Positions 12,301 to 22,816 of a stretch of DNA of 64,000 bases are shown in pieces. The number at the start of each line of letters is the position of its first letter. Positions within the stretch are counted from its first letter, which is position 1. This DNA comes from Corallium rubrum. Its lineage: Eukaryota; Cnidaria; Anthozoa; Scleralcyonacea; Coralliidae. The notes under the pieces are model-generated. The model saw only the letters and a program-made list of their open reading frames with translations, searched no databases and had not been told where the DNA came from. Location of the stretch: positions 1,378,573-1,442,572 of the forward strand of contig OZ036012.1 in assembly GCA_964035015.1 (NCBI GenBank). The letters are read 5' to 3'. Both the position numbers and the translations under genes were made by a program.

Positions 12301-13908
12301 AACAACAACAACAACAACCACTATTTCCACCACCACAACGACAACAACAACAACAACTATAACCGCCACTACCAAGACTATTTCCACCACCACAACCACA
12401 ACCACAACAAAAACCACAACCACCACTACCAAGACTATTTCCACCACGACCACCACAACCACAACTACTACAGAACATACGAATACCACCACCACCACCA
12501 CCACCATCAGGACTACAGACACAACCACTGCCACCAGAACAACAACAACTACAACCGCCACCATGACCACCACCATCATGACCACCACCACGACCACCAC
12601 CATGACCAACACAACGACAGCGACCACTACTACCACAATGACCACCCCCATCACTACGTCCACCACCATGATGACAACCACAACCATCACCTCCACGACC
12701 ATCATGACCATCACCACCACCCGGACAACCACATCAATGACCGTAACCACGTGCGCCCACATTCCACGACCACCACGATGATCACCATCACAACAACCAC
12801 CACAACGATGACCAGTACCACAACCATGATGAACACCACCACCATGACCACCACCACAACTACCACGACCATGAGACCATGACCACCACCACGACAATGA
12901 AGATGACCACAATCATGACCATTACCACGACAACGACCACTACCACTACCACCACAATGACCACCCCCATCACCACGACCTACCACCACTACAACTAACG
13001 ACGACAACCACAACCATGACAACCACGACCACTACAACCACACCCATGACTACAACCACAAGCACCATCATGTACCACGACCACATCCACTACCACCACC
13101 TCGACTAAAACCACCAGGACCACTACCACAACAACAACAACCACAACTACAACCACCACCACCGTGACTACCACCACCAAGGCCATCACGACACCTTCAC
13201 TAAAAATGTAGAAAATGTTTGAAAAGGACTTTGAGAAAGTCTACACCTTCACGTGCACCACCATAACAATCTCGACAATGACCACTATGACCACACCCAT
13301 GACACAACAACCAGCACCACAACCAGTACCACTACAACCACCACCCCACCACCACCACCACCACGATTACCACCACCACCACCATCTCAAGACAATCTGC
13401 ACAACGACCACTACGACCACACCAATGACCACCAACACCAACACTAACACCATCACTACTAAAAGTATCTCCACCATGACCACAACCACCACTACAACAA
13501 TGACTACCACCACAACGATTACCATGACAACCACTACAACGATGACCACCAGCACAAAACCAGCACCCCCACGATGGTCACCACCACCACTAATATGAAC
13601 ACCACAACAATGACAATGACCACTACCACTACCACTACCACGACCACAATTACCACCACGATTACCAGCACAACAACCACAACTACCATCACCACGACCA
13701 TGAGACCACGACCACCACCACTAACAATACCACCACCACCACCACCACAACCGCAACCATAAGCACAACCACAACCACAACCACAACCACAACCACAACC
13801 ACAACCACAACCAGAACGAAGGCGACCACCTACACCACCATGACCACTACGACCAACAACAAGACAATGACCACTGCCACCACCACAATGACCACCCCCA
13901 TCACAACA
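9345..13908. repeat. ACN-triplet higher-order satellite, ~1.45-kb unit
   Basis: The + strand is almost entirely ACC/ACA/ACG/ATG-type triplets. A non-repetitive landmark (GAAAATGTTTGAAAAGGACT) recurs at about 10263, 11760 and 13211, giving a period near 1.45-1.5 kb and a little over three units. Threonine/histidine-rich frames on + and valine/glycine-rich frames on - are by-products of composition: each is closed by stops within every unit. The array continues after the hAT element at 17025-17220. Confidence 0.85.
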
Positions 13909-14238
13909 ACGACCAGCAGGGGCGTAGGAAGCAGTGTTGCTTTGGGGGGGCTACTTGAGTTTGTGTAATGCGCATTCGCGGCTTTGCCACAAATTCGCCT
14001 AGGGGGTCTGGGGGCATCCCCCTCCCGAATATGATGAAATTTGTAAGTCCAAGAAACACATTTTAGGCTATTCCTGGCAGGCAATTTCCGCAAAATTAAA
14101 TTGCCAGGCAACTAGGCAAGGATCACATGCAGACATTTTCAAGTGCTATGTTAAAATCAGTCAGACTACATAAATATTGGCATTCACTTTTACTTAACAA
14201 GTTAACTCAATATACATAAAATTATATAGAAAAACAAT

Positions 14239-16590
14239 TCATGTTTTCCCAAAGAATTGTTCCCTTCGTTCATTCACTGCAATGAAATTTGATGCCACAC
14301 TGTTCAAATTTATATTGTCAGTTCTTGATTTGTGACAGTGAAGAAGGAGAACATGATTGAGTCTTTCTTGCGTCATGGATGATCTGAGGTAGTTCTTGAG
14401 CCTTCGCATAGCTGAAAATGTTGTTTCAGATGTTGCTGCCGTCACAGGTATAGTAAGGAATAACTGTATTAAACGATGAACCTCTGTGCATAAGTCCTTA
14501 GCACAAGGAACTTCCTGCATTGACTGACAGATTGTCCTGATATTTGTAACTTGCTTCACAGGTATTCCTGTTAACTCACCATACCTCTTGATAATATCCG
14601 ACAGCATTTGTAGATGGATAGGTAGGCGTATCATTTGTAGATCCTCCTTGTACATGGTTCGGACACTTTCAGGTATTGTAAACTCCTGGCCATTTGCAGC
14701 TGCTAGTAGCATTTTTTCGATGTCAGCGACAGTGGTCAAATCACTTTGATTGAAACGCCTGGAGATTTCATTAGAGACAACATCTAGAACTTCAAAATAC
14801 TTTTGTCTGTAGTAATCCTTGGGTGTTTCAGGCTGGTAACATTCTGCTTCATTGGCTGTTCTTCGAGGGGGGTTGCGTCGTCTTGGTAGCACTGGCTCGT
14901 CAGTTAGATCATGGCATTGTTCAACCACACGATCATAAAATGCATCATATGCAGATTCTGTTCGTTGTCTTTCAAGAAAAGCCATGGTAAGCTGTGCAGC
15001 TCCTTTTGCTTCTCGGATTGTGGTGTCTTTTCCTTGAAGTGTGATTGATAATTGCTCTGAAGCACTAAACACCAAAAAGCAAAATTTGAGACCGAAGAAA
15101 GTGTTGAACTTCTCCAGCTGCACCAATAGCCCTCCCGCTTTAACAGCACAGGTATCATTTTCAGTTTCGTGAACCTCATCTAGTACAGAACACACTGTAC
15201 TGTAGTTGGCCAATACTGCTCCAATTGCACCAGTACGGACTGTCCACCGAGTTGGACATAGTGGTCGTAAATTACTTGTGTCAGGTGACATTTGTGATTT
15301 GATGCTTTCAAAGAGACTTGACCGTTTTGCAGAATTCCTTATTAGTTTCGCTAATTCTGTTACTATGTCAAGGGTATCCCGGACAATAGTACAGGTTCGA
15401 GAAGCATCCTGAAGACGGAGGTTCAAACAATGTGCCAAACAATGCACATGAAGTGCTGACGGTTGCTCAGACTTGATGCGTGCAGCTACTCCACTAACGT
15501 GACCAGCCATATTTGCTGCACCATCATATGCCTGACCTCTGCATTGACTAAGTGGTAGAACACACCGAATAAGAACATCTTTCAAAGCACTCGTGAGTGT
15601 TTTGGAATCAGTTTTTGGTACTTGAATCAAGCCAATTGGCTCTTCTTGGATTTCATAACTACTGCTTACCCATCTGATAGCTACACCCATTTGTTCATTG
15701 TGGCTAATATCAGTGGCTTCATCCGCCATTATGGAAAACCAAGAAACTGATTTAACATCTGACAGCAGACTACGGAGTAGTTGATTAGCCATAAGTTTTA
15801 ACTGCTCATTGACGATTACAGGTGACAAGTATCTTCCTTCTGTTAACCACAACTGCAGTTCACAATCATCATCACAGCGTAATTTTAGTAACTGGATTAA
15901 ATTACCTTCACCTTCATCGTGGCCTCTGATTGCCAGTCCTTGACGTACCAGATATTTTAACGAAGAAAGCTGCTTTAACAACATCCGCTGCCTTGTTTGT
16001 TGTTGTTCTTTATGAGCTCGGTCTAGTATACCACCAATGTTTACTGAGCTCTTTAATTTCATACACGCTTCGGAATGAGCTTGACTTGACTCGTGTGTAG
16101 TAAACCGTTGTAGTCCTTTTTTCCAGTTACAAAATCCTTCTTTCGAAAATGCAGTATCTGCCTTGGTACTGAATGTCATTAGACCTCTGTGTTCAGCAAT
16201 TGAGCAATAGAAACAAAATAGTTTCGATCTAGTTTCACACAACGAAAGCCACGGGTATTGCTTAAACCAACTTGCCTTCACTACTCTCCCTTGTTTTGAC
16301 TTCCCTTCACCTTGCATTCGCTTCGTTTTTGTCAAAATTTTTATGGATGTTGGTTGATTAGCCTTCTCACGATTAGCATTACAACACTGCGCTGTACACT
16401 CCGACTCTACATTCATTTCGATGTCTTGACGATCGGAGTTTTCTTCCTCTTCACTGGGATCACTTTGGTCTTCTTCATCATCGTTATCAATTAATGAACC
16501 TCCAGAAGGACCAGAAATAGAATTGTCATCAATCAACTCAGAAGTGCTTTTCTTTGCAAAGGTTAACAACGTTTGTTTTTGCCTCTTCAT
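14239..16590 (-). CDS. hAT-family transposase with TTF-type zinc finger
   Basis: A single open frame of 783 residues. It would bind the transposon ends and catalyse cut-and-paste transposition in the nucleus. Residues 20-65 are acidic. Residues about 105-175 form a TTF-type zinc finger, with WFKQYPWL at 108-115, C126 and C129, and H166 and H172. The RNase-H-like core shows MADEATD (D290), QAYDGAANMAG (D356) and HVHCLAHCLNL (about 381-391). The C-terminal hAT dimerisation region runs from about 710 to 754 with TSETTFSAMRRLKNYL, containing the likely catalytic E722. Relatives in host genomes are often annotated as ZMYM1-like or TTF-type proteins with HAT dimerisation. There is no frameshift, and intact transposon ends surround it, so it is transposon-borne and not a domesticated gene. 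Confidence 0.93.
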   Translation of the reverse strand: MKRQKQTLLTFAKKSTSELIDDNSISGPSGGSLIDNDDEEDQSDPSEEEENSDRQDIEMNVESECTAQCCNANREKANQPTSIKILTKTKRMQGEGKSKQGRVVKASWFKQYPWLSLCETRSKLFCFYCSIAEHRGLMTFSTKADTAFSKEGFCNWKKGLQRFTTHESSQAHSEACMKLKSSVNIGGILDRAHKEQQQTRQRMLLKQLSSLKYLVRQGLAIRGHDEGEGNLIQLLKLRCDDDCELQLWLTEGRYLSPVIVNEQLKLMANQLLRSLLSDVKSVSWFSIMADEATDISHNEQMGVAIRWVSSSYEIQEEPIGLIQVPKTDSKTLTSALKDVLIRCVLPLSQCRGQAYDGAANMAGHVSGVAARIKSEQPSALHVHCLAHCLNLRLQDASRTCTIVRDTLDIVTELAKLIRNSAKRSSLFESIKSQMSPDTSNLRPLCPTRWTVRTGAIGAVLANYSTVCSVLDEVHETENDTCAVKAGGLLVQLEKFNTFFGLKFCFLVFSASEQLSITLQGKDTTIREAKGAAQLTMAFLERQRTESAYDAFYDRVVEQCHDLTDEPVLPRRRNPPRRTANEAECYQPETPKDYYRQKYFEVLDVVSNEISRRFNQSDLTTVADIEKMLLAAANGQEFTIPESVRTMYKEDLQMIRLPIHLQMLSDIIKRYGELTGIPVKQVTNIRTICQSMQEVPCAKDLCTEVHRLIQLFLTIPVTAATSETTFSAMRRLKNYLRSSMTQERLNHVLLLHCHKSRTDNINLNSVASNFIAVNERREQFFGKT

Positions 16591-16867
16591 GCTGACATGC
16601 TTTTATTCTTCAAGCACTAGTTTTCAGCTTCAGAAAAATTGTCACATAGCATGGGGGTTCTACCGTGCGTACTGGGTTCTACTGCAGCCCAGGCCCCTCG
16701 CGTCCCTGCCTGGTGATGCCTGCAGAGAAATAGATTTCGGTCATATGACGAATTTCCCGTTCTGTACGAAAGAAATTCATATTTTTATGGTGTTAGGAGG
16801 ATTTATTTTTTATTTTTATAAATTATTACCAACGATCTCTTTAACTCATTTAATCTCAAACCGTAGT

Positions 16868-16981
16868 TGGGCAAAATATTGGGGGGGCTAATATCAGCAA
16901 GTTAAAATATTGGGGGGGCTAATATCAGCAAGTTAAAATATTGGGGGGCTAATATCAGCAAGTTAAAATATTGGGGGGGCT
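16868..16981. repeat. Subterminal tandem repeats of the hAT element
   Basis: Four copies of TTAAAATATTGGGGGGGCT (the first slightly different, the third one G shorter), the first three each followed by AATATCAGCAAG, spaced about 37-39 bp just inside the right end. A related GGGGGGGCTACTTGAG block lies inside the left end. Subterminal repeats of this kind are transposase-binding sites in known hAT elements; that function is inferred here. Confidence 0.75.
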
Positions 16982-17024
16982 GCAGCCCCTTAGCCCCCCC
17001 GGTTCCTACGCCCTTGACGACCAG

Positions 17025-17220
17025 CATGCACTACCGTGTTGGTGCAGCACTACCATCACCACTATCACGAATACCACCATGACGACCACTACCACAACCA
17101 TCACCATGATCACCAAAACAACCCTGATCACTATCAGGACCATCACCACCACAAGCCGCAGCAGCACTATGACCACCACCACCACCATCACCACCATCAC
17201 CACCATCATGACTGCCAGAG
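17025..17220. repeat. ACN satellite, part beyond the hAT insertion
   Basis: Continuation of the triplet-rich satellite, richer in ATC/ACC, ending at a (TA)n tract (17222-17247). No protein is credible here. Confidence 0.75.
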
Positions 17221-18056
17221 ACGGTATATATATATATATATATATATAATCTATATTATTTGAGGCCTATTATATATAATAAGGAATAGATCCACATTTA
17301 CGGCACACCGCAAACTGCAGTTCGAAATCAGCAGTTAGCCATTAGAAGTTAGGACAATTTGTACGTTAAGACTGAAAGCTTCCGTTTGTGATTTGCCGTA
17401 TATATGAAAATAAACGGCCATCTTAACTAAATATACTCTATACATGCAATGTATATATGTATTTTTATATATGGTGAGTAAATACGAGTTGTTTTCCTTC
17501 GATTTATAGCCCAAGAGCGCAGCTCGAGTCTGAAATATTTCCCACAGCTCCACTGAAATGTTGATCACAGTCGGCAATGATTAATGTATTTGTTTTTCTA
17601 TTTTTGAAACCGAGTGCTTCGGAGAAAAACCCTTGCTGAAATTAGGCCTTTTTCAGACTATGAAAAAAAAACAACGCTCGAAGCTTAAAAATAGATTGAA
17701 CCAATAGCCATATAATAAATTCCTTATTAACCTCGTTTGCTAGGTCTGTACTGGAAAGTATTTTCCCTAGGTTTTATCGCACAAACCTCGCTCCTTCGTC
17801 GCTGGGTCTGTACGAAAACCTCAGGCAAATACTTTCCCGTACAGACCTCGCACTCGGGTAATAAGTCTTTAATATTAAGATTTTTGACATTTAGATCTTG
17901 GATTAGGGTTTAGCGATTAATAAGAATATATTTGGCAAGGGTTTTAATTTAAACTATAATTCCTTTGCTCTATTATTTTATAGTTCAAGCAAACTTTGCT
18001 ATAAAATCGAACTGCTTAAAGAAAATGTAAGTATGTTCTTTAGCCATTGTTTGACG

Positions 18057-18245
18057 CTACTCAATAAATCAGTGTTAATGGGCAAACGTTTCCATACTCC
18101 AATCTAGTGTCTTCATCAGGGGTGATCGTTGTAAAGACAGATCCCATATCTATATTCTTAACCGATAATAACGCTATCTATCAAGAACATACAAATACGA
18201 ATTTGGAAATAGACCTCTATACATTATCGCAATTTATTGCAGTGT
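18057..18245 (-). mobile_element. Penelope-type 3' region with hammerhead remnant
   Basis: On the minus strand this aligns with 55290-55400 on the + strand: TATGGGATCTGTCTTTACAA, then CTGATGA, GACACT, a loop, AGTATG and GAAACGTT. The order core-stem II-GAAA matches the hammerhead motifs at the 3' ends of Penelope copies in this window. Stem II is degraded in this copy. No coding part survives. Confidence 0.5.
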
Positions 18246-18354
18246 GCGCTTTTGTATAATCTAATCCCATCTCTTTCCTTTACATTCTTTCCCATTTATT
18301 TCCTTTGCTGTTATCCTATTCTAACCTTGCATTTATTTCCTGTTTTATCTTATT

Positions 18355-18632
18355 CTTTCTTATCTATTCTATTCTATTCTATCCTAATCTATCCTATCCT
18401 ATCCTATCCTATCCTATCCTATCCTATCCTATCCTATCCTATCCTAACCTATCTTATCCTATCCTAACCTGTCCTATCCTAACCTATTTTAACCTATCCT
18501 AACTATCCTGTCGTAAGCTAACCTAGCCTATCCTATCCTAACCTATCTTATCCTACCCTATCCTAACCTATCCTATCCTATCCTATCCTATCCTATCCAT
18601 TCCTAACCTATCTTCTCCTATCCTATACTTGC
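18355..18632. repeat. (TCCTA)n pentanucleotide microsatellite
   Basis: Long run of TCCTA with interspersed CCTAA and CTTAT variants. It is internal and pentameric, so it is not the metazoan TTAGGG telomere repeat. Confidence 0.9.
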
Positions 18633-18789
18633 TTTTCCTTTTCTTTTCTTTTCTTCTATCTTTTTTCTTTCCGTTCCCTTCCTGCATTATAAACTTCAAG
18701 ACAAAGCAAAGTTGTTGACGGCGTTGCATGTGACTTTTAGACGTGCAAATCTTTATAGCGATGCAGTAAACGTCCAGATTGAGTACAGT

Positions 18790-19650
18790 ATATTAATTTA
18801 TTATACAATACTGATACTGATACAATCTCGATTGTGATTGGCTAACAACCTACAGATAATTCTTGATATCTTGCCACCTACAAAATATCAAAAATTATCT
18901 GTAGCTACATGTATGACGCGCTGGCCAGCGGTTTGAACAAAACAAACATGGCGGCCATCGTTAGGAGTGAAAATCAGAAGCGGATTAATCTGGCGGATTT
19001 GGCACGTTTTGTTGACGCTTCAAAAACTCATTAATAATTCATGAGGAAAACACAAAAGAAAATCATGACCGTATCGTCTCTTTATATGTGATAAAGATTT
19101 CTCCTGATTTACAATAATTTTTCAGCTTTGATCTTCACGTAAATATTTTTAAAATGTAACTCCGAGTCAACTTAAGTGGTACGTGATTTAATAACGTCAT
19201 AATAATTATCACAGTATTACGTGTTTTATCAGATATCTTCTAATCCTGCATGGTCCTTTATATCTGATAAAACACTCCTGCTCGTTTATTATACAGTACT
19301 AAAACCACCAAGAAAAAACAAGCGAACTACACATACAGGTGTTAGAGTTTAAAGCAGTGTTTGAAAGAGAAAATTGTATTTGAATGCGAAAACAGTTAGC
19401 CAACCTCAAACTGAAGACGGTATGAATATTTACTATTTTTACCTAACTTTGTAAAAAACTTTCTAAAAGCTTCTACATTTATAATTGTATAATAAAACAA
19501 TTATTGAATTCGGTTATCGCATGATATCAAGAATTATCAAGGCCTCTGTTTGTGTTATCCGCCTCAGCCTTCGGCTTCGGCAGATAACACAAACCTCGGC
19601 CTTGCTAATTCTTGATATCATGCTCAACCTCATCCAATAATTGTATAATA
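18790..19650. repeat. Palindromic dispersed repeats
   Basis: A block at 19013-19300 (AACTCATTAATAATTCATGAGG ... TGATAAAACAC) recurs at 53045-53335. A second block at 19495-19650 is a hairpin with arms ATGATATCAAGAATTA / AATTCTTGATATCAT and recurs at about 59595-59735. Both look like MITEs. The ATG within AACATGGCGGCC at 18951 opens only about 27 codons and lacks a good donor. Confidence 0.6.
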
Positions 19651-19725
19651 TACATGCTTGTTACATATGGAGATCTACTACAGTATAATAATATAATTAA
19701 AATTTATTGATTTTCCATCTTAAAG

Positions 19726-19840
19726 GAGTGGGTATGAAAAGATTAATCTTGCGATCTCTTTGACAAAAGACGATACGAAAGAAGGCAAGAATCCCCATGA
19801 TTATACAGATAACGAGATTGTAAAGTATTTTGCCCAAGAG
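19726..19840 (+). CDS. Exon: charged N-terminal segment
   Basis: Acceptor CTTAAAG| before 19726, donor GAG|GTATAA after 19840. It enters in phase 2 and leaves in phase 0. It encodes 38 residues, SGYEKINLAISLT...NEIVKYFAQE, polar and charged, with no recognised domain. No matching upstream exon was found, and the acceptor has a weak pyrimidine tract. Confidence 0.5.
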
Positions 19841-20282
19841 GTATAAATATATTATATAATATCATTTATATACAATAATTCTTCAGTTTGTCTTCACGTA
19901 AATATGGCTGTAAAATTTAAGATATAATTGTGCGTGGTTTAATAACGTCATAAAATGGTGAGTATTACTCTCATATCTTCCAATCCTGCATGGTCCTCCT
20001 AAAAATTGCGAATACAAATGCTCTCCCGCTATAGGTATCTGGACTTTACCAAATACATTAAGATTGCCCTTACAAGTAGTAGACTTCGTTTGATAAAAAG
20101 ACGTTGTGCTCCTCACTCACAAATCCTTTAAGATAAAATAATAATTTTACTTTTGTACGAGTTTATTCAGTCTTTCATTGGTCATGACTGTATCTTTTAA
20201 CCTTTTTCATTGCGTAAGAAACTAGAGAAAGCTCTTGTTCCGCATTTCCTGACAACCGAAACAGATTTGTACTTTTTTTCAG

Positions 20283-20420
20283 AAACTACGGCTCATGAAA
20301 GATCTTTTACCCCAACGCACTGAAAGGAAGCAGAAGAGATTGGTTAAAACTAACATTAAAAAACTCGATATTGATGCTAAGCGATTGAAAGATATCAATC
20401 CAATGAACGTCGATGAAGAG
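20283..20420 (+). CDS. Exon: very basic segment
   Basis: Strong acceptor (CTTTTTTTCAG|) and donor GAG|GTTAGT, phase 0 at both ends, 46 residues. The sequence is rich in Lys/Arg (TERKQKRLVKTNIKKLD). A basic region before a membrane helix would favour a cytoplasmic N-terminus by the positive-inside rule. Confidence 0.55.
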
Positions 20421-20689
20421 GTTAGTCTCTATATAGCTAAATTTTTTGACAAACTGAGTTGGGCACAACACACACTCTGATTCGGCTACGACAGTTAGTT
20501 AAAATCGTCAGGCGTTAGGCAGGGGAAAATAACAAAATCCCTGTTTCTGCCCTGGCTTAAGTAGGATTAAGTTGATGACTTCTTAGTCCATTGCTGCCTA
20601 TAAGCTTGCTGAAATTGCCCGACGTTCAACAGAATAAAATAAATGGTAAAAGTACTGAAGTCGAACTCTGTAGCTTAGGTAAAGGAGCA

Positions 20690-20935
20690 CGGGTGACGTG
20701 TGCTTGCTACCGCGCTGCCGCTCACCGCTGCAGTCTAAAGTTAAGCCCAAAGCGCTTAAGCTCGGTTATACGGGTTAGTACTTGGATGGATGAGTGCCGA
20801 GAAATGACTCCGTTTTCGAGCTTGGAACTCATGCGAGTAGAGTTGTAGTTGATCTCTCATGTGCTTCGAGAGTTTCTTGTTGGGTTCTCAGGTTTTCCTC
20901 CCTCCGCAAAATCAACACCTACACTCGTTAGGAGG
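20690..20935 (+). mobile_element. 5S rRNA-derived SINE
   Basis: Positions 20738-20815 carry AAAGTTAAGC and GGGTTAGTACTTGGATGGATGA, the 5S rRNA internal promoter boxes, embedded in a longer non-5S body that ends with CAGGTTTTCCTCCCTCCGCA. This is the layout of SINE3-class elements transcribed from a 5S-type polymerase III promoter. It lies in an intron of the PAN/EGF/TLDc gene on the same strand. Confidence 0.75.
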
Positions 20936-21235
20936 TGAATTCGTGGACCAAGCTGGCCCGGATAGCCGGAATGAGTTCTACTTGCGATAACATGGCGCCG
21001 GCTAGCCAGGTATGCCGGGATGACTTGACGTGGATGTTTTCAACCCAAAATTCACAATTTTCAAGTAAATATGAGAAAAGTTACGTTAGTTTTACTTCAG
21101 TTTTACATTATTTAGTTTATTATCTAAGTCGACGGAATCTTTTGTAAGGCCATCATTTATAAAAAGATTGTTATTGTCTTAGCTAACCGCGAAAGCGTCT
21201 TCACGAAGACTAATTAATTTATTTAGGTCTTTGCA

Positions 21236-21388
21236 ATCATGACGAAACACACAAACAACGTTGCTTTTTTCCGCTCAGCCCTATTTAATTCACACCGTCA
21301 AGCAGACAAGCACGTATCGTAACGACTTTAACAGTTTTTCAACACGCTTTGCCGGGATGAAACGATTACATTGACATTTTCATCTCAG
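21236..21388. repeat. MITE fragment shared with 46917-47086
   Basis: Segments such as CGAAACACACAAACAACGTTG, TCAAGCAGACAAGCACGTATCG and TTTGCCGGGATGAAACGATT align with 46917-47086. Upstream, around 20940-21020, are GCCCGGATAGCCGG and GCCGGCTAGCC motifs of the same family. The alignment runs up to and across the acceptor of the 63-bp exon at 21389. Confidence 0.65.
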
Positions 21389-21451
21389 TTATTACCGACC
21401 GCGACAACCTACGTTGATCTGCGTCCTTCGCAATTCAGCCACTGGCTGGAA
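21389..21451 (+). CDS. Candidate 63-bp cassette exon, possibly MITE-derived
   Basis: Acceptor TCATCTCAG| and donor GAA|GTAAGC enclose 21 codons (LLPTATTYVDLRPSQFSHWL plus E), phase 0 at both ends, so it can be skipped without changing frame. Its acceptor and first third align with a MITE copy at 47086-47115, which suggests exonisation of a transposon. It could equally be a chance splice pair. Confidence 0.35.
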
Positions 21452-21671
21452 GTAAGCATGATTAGCCCCCAGTTTTCTCCTTTAAATTTTAATTGTATGC
21501 AACCTAATTTCCTCTTCAATGTGATTGAGCAAGCAAGTTGTAAGTTGATATAATCTGAGAACAACTTTAGTACATTTATAGACATTGTTTACATGGCACG
21601 TTATTCATAATTAAATATTGTTGTGTGGAGATTTAAAGTGATTCTGTCATTCACTTCTTTGTTTTTCCCAG

Positions 21672-21775
21672 AAAAATCAGAAAAAATCAGCAGTGGAATG
21701 GTTAATGGAAACTGTTATTTATGTTGTCTGTGCAGTGTCCTTGGCTGGTATACTGGTGCTGAATATTTCGTACCT
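21672..21775 (+). CDS. Exon: transmembrane helix
   Basis: Acceptor TTTTTCCCAG|, donor CCT|GTAAGG, enters in phase 0 and leaves in phase 2. It encodes a basic lead (KNQKKSAVEW) then a clear membrane helix, roughly VIYVVCAVSLAGILVL, followed by a possible N-glycosylation site (NIS). With the basic side inside, the PAN/EGF/TLDc part would lie outside, as in a type II membrane protein. Confidence 0.55.
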
Positions 21776-21797
21776 GTAAGGTTTCGGCAATTACGTT

Positions 21798-21871
21798 CAC
21801 TGATATTGTTACTGTTACTGTTACTGTTACTGTTACTGTTACTGTTACTGTTACTGTTACTGTTACTGTTA

Positions 21872-21948
<77 letters not shown>

Positions 21949-21979
21949 ATTGTTATTGTTATTGTTGTTGTTATTGCTA
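21798..21979. repeat. (TTACTG)n / (TTGCTG)n hexanucleotide microsatellite
   Basis: Pure hexamer array in an intron, changing from TTACTG to TTGCTG and then TTATTG units. The poly-Leu and Asn/Ser frames through it are artefacts. Confidence 0.95.
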
Positions 21980-22046
21980 ATTTTTGTTCTTTGCATTAAT
22001 AATTATAATCAAAACACATAACTAACTCCTGTAAAAATGTTTCCAG

Positions 22047-22231
22047 GGTACATCTGCTAACAAAAAATGGTCTTTCAAAAGTCACGTCACAAAACAGGAC
22101 TAATTTATCCAGCTCGTCACAAATGACAATTATGACTCTGGCTTTGCTCTTATTTCATGTACCAGTTGGAGGAGATGGTACTGGCATGTCAGCCTCAAAA
22201 GGAACTTATTTTCAAAACGAAGCACAAGGGC
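22047..22231 (+). CDS. Exon: juxtamembrane segment with second hydrophobic stretch
   Basis: Acceptor GTTTCCAG|, donor GGC|GTAAGT, enters in phase 2 and leaves in phase 1. About 61 residues: a Ser/Thr/Asn-rich stretch with an NRT sequon, then MTIMTLALLLFHVPVGG, then a Gly-rich linker. The internal ATG at 22119 begins a sequence that looks like a short signal peptide, so it may also be used as an alternative start. If the stretch spans the membrane instead, the topology of the PAN/EGF part would flip. Confidence 0.6.
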
Positions 22232-22583
22232 GTAAGTAAAAATATCTATAAGTATAAAAGTATAATATACTTTGCATGGGAACGAGATGGCTACCAAGTT
22301 AAAAATTGTAGTAAAAATATTTAAGAAGTGGCCGAAGTTTTAGCACTAACTTTCCTTATTTGAATTGTGAGATGTCCGGTAGTAGCAGAAAAATCGGACG
22401 AAAAACATACTTAAAATGCTGTGATTTTATATAAATTATGGTCTATCAAATTTTCAGAATCTTTGCCAAAAATTGTTAAAGATTGATGCATTAAAAATGT
22501 TAACATGTTTAAACCTAATAGATGGATATTTAGCATTACTTATTTTCATTTCTCAAACTATGATTTTCAAACTTTTATTTCAG

Positions 22584-22816
22584 GGTACCTTCAAGATTAC
22601 GTCATCGAAAGCTTCTCTCATATGTCATTGTTTCAATGCCAAATCCAGTGCGTCAGTCGCCTCCCAAAATGCAGGTCCATGAACTACATTGAAAGTGAAA
22701 ACGGGTCAAGTATTTGCGAAATAAACAAGGAAAGGCAAAATTGTGCACTGCCTGGGGAATATATTTCAAGAGAAAACTCATTCTATTTGGAAACAATGCC
22801 AGAAACTGATGATGAA
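22584..22816 (+). CDS. Exon: PAN/apple domain
   Basis: Acceptor TTTATTTCAG|, donor GAA|GTGAGT, enters in phase 1 and leaves in phase 0, 77 full codons. The sequence starts YLQDYVIESFSHMSLFQCQI and continues with cysteines in CQIQC, PKCRSMNYI, SSICEINK and QNCALPG, the pattern of PAN_1 domains, which bind proteins or carbohydrates outside the cell. VIESFSH..SLFQC followed by C.S.N is a signature I recognise from many cnidarian PAN-EGF proteins. This exon can receive either the exon at 22047 or the signal-peptide exon at 9079. Confidence 0.85.

Larger units (their letters stand above)
13917..17016 (-). mobile_element. Complete hAT transposon, 3.1 kb
   Basis: The terminal inverted repeats read CAGGGGCGTAGGAA at 13917 and, on the complement of the right end, CAAGGGCGTAGGAA ending at 17016. 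ACGACCAG flanks both ends (13909-13916 and 17017-17024), a perfect 8-bp target duplication as expected for hAT. The interior encodes one uninterrupted transposase on the minus strand. Near the right end are four tandem subterminal repeats. The element sits inside the ACN satellite. Matching duplications and an intact frame point to a young and possibly still mobile insertion. Confidence 0.95.

Noticed and set aside
9342-13762. Long Thr/His-rich (+) and Val/Gly-rich (-) frames as a mucin or silk-like gene
   Set aside because: They follow from ACN triplet composition on both strands, are closed by stops in each 1.45-kb unit, and lack a start context or splice pattern.
18355-18632. Telomeric repeat
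   Set aside because: The unit is TCCTA, not TTAGGG, and it is internal.
18951-19034. Start exon at AACATGGCGGCC for the PAN/EGF/TLDc gene
   Set aside because: The frame closes after about 27 codons without a good donor, and the surrounding block is a dispersed repeat.
21623-22021. Poly-leucine protein
   Set aside because: It reads through a (TTACTG)n/(TTGCTG)n microsatellite. The real exon here (21672-21775) uses another frame.
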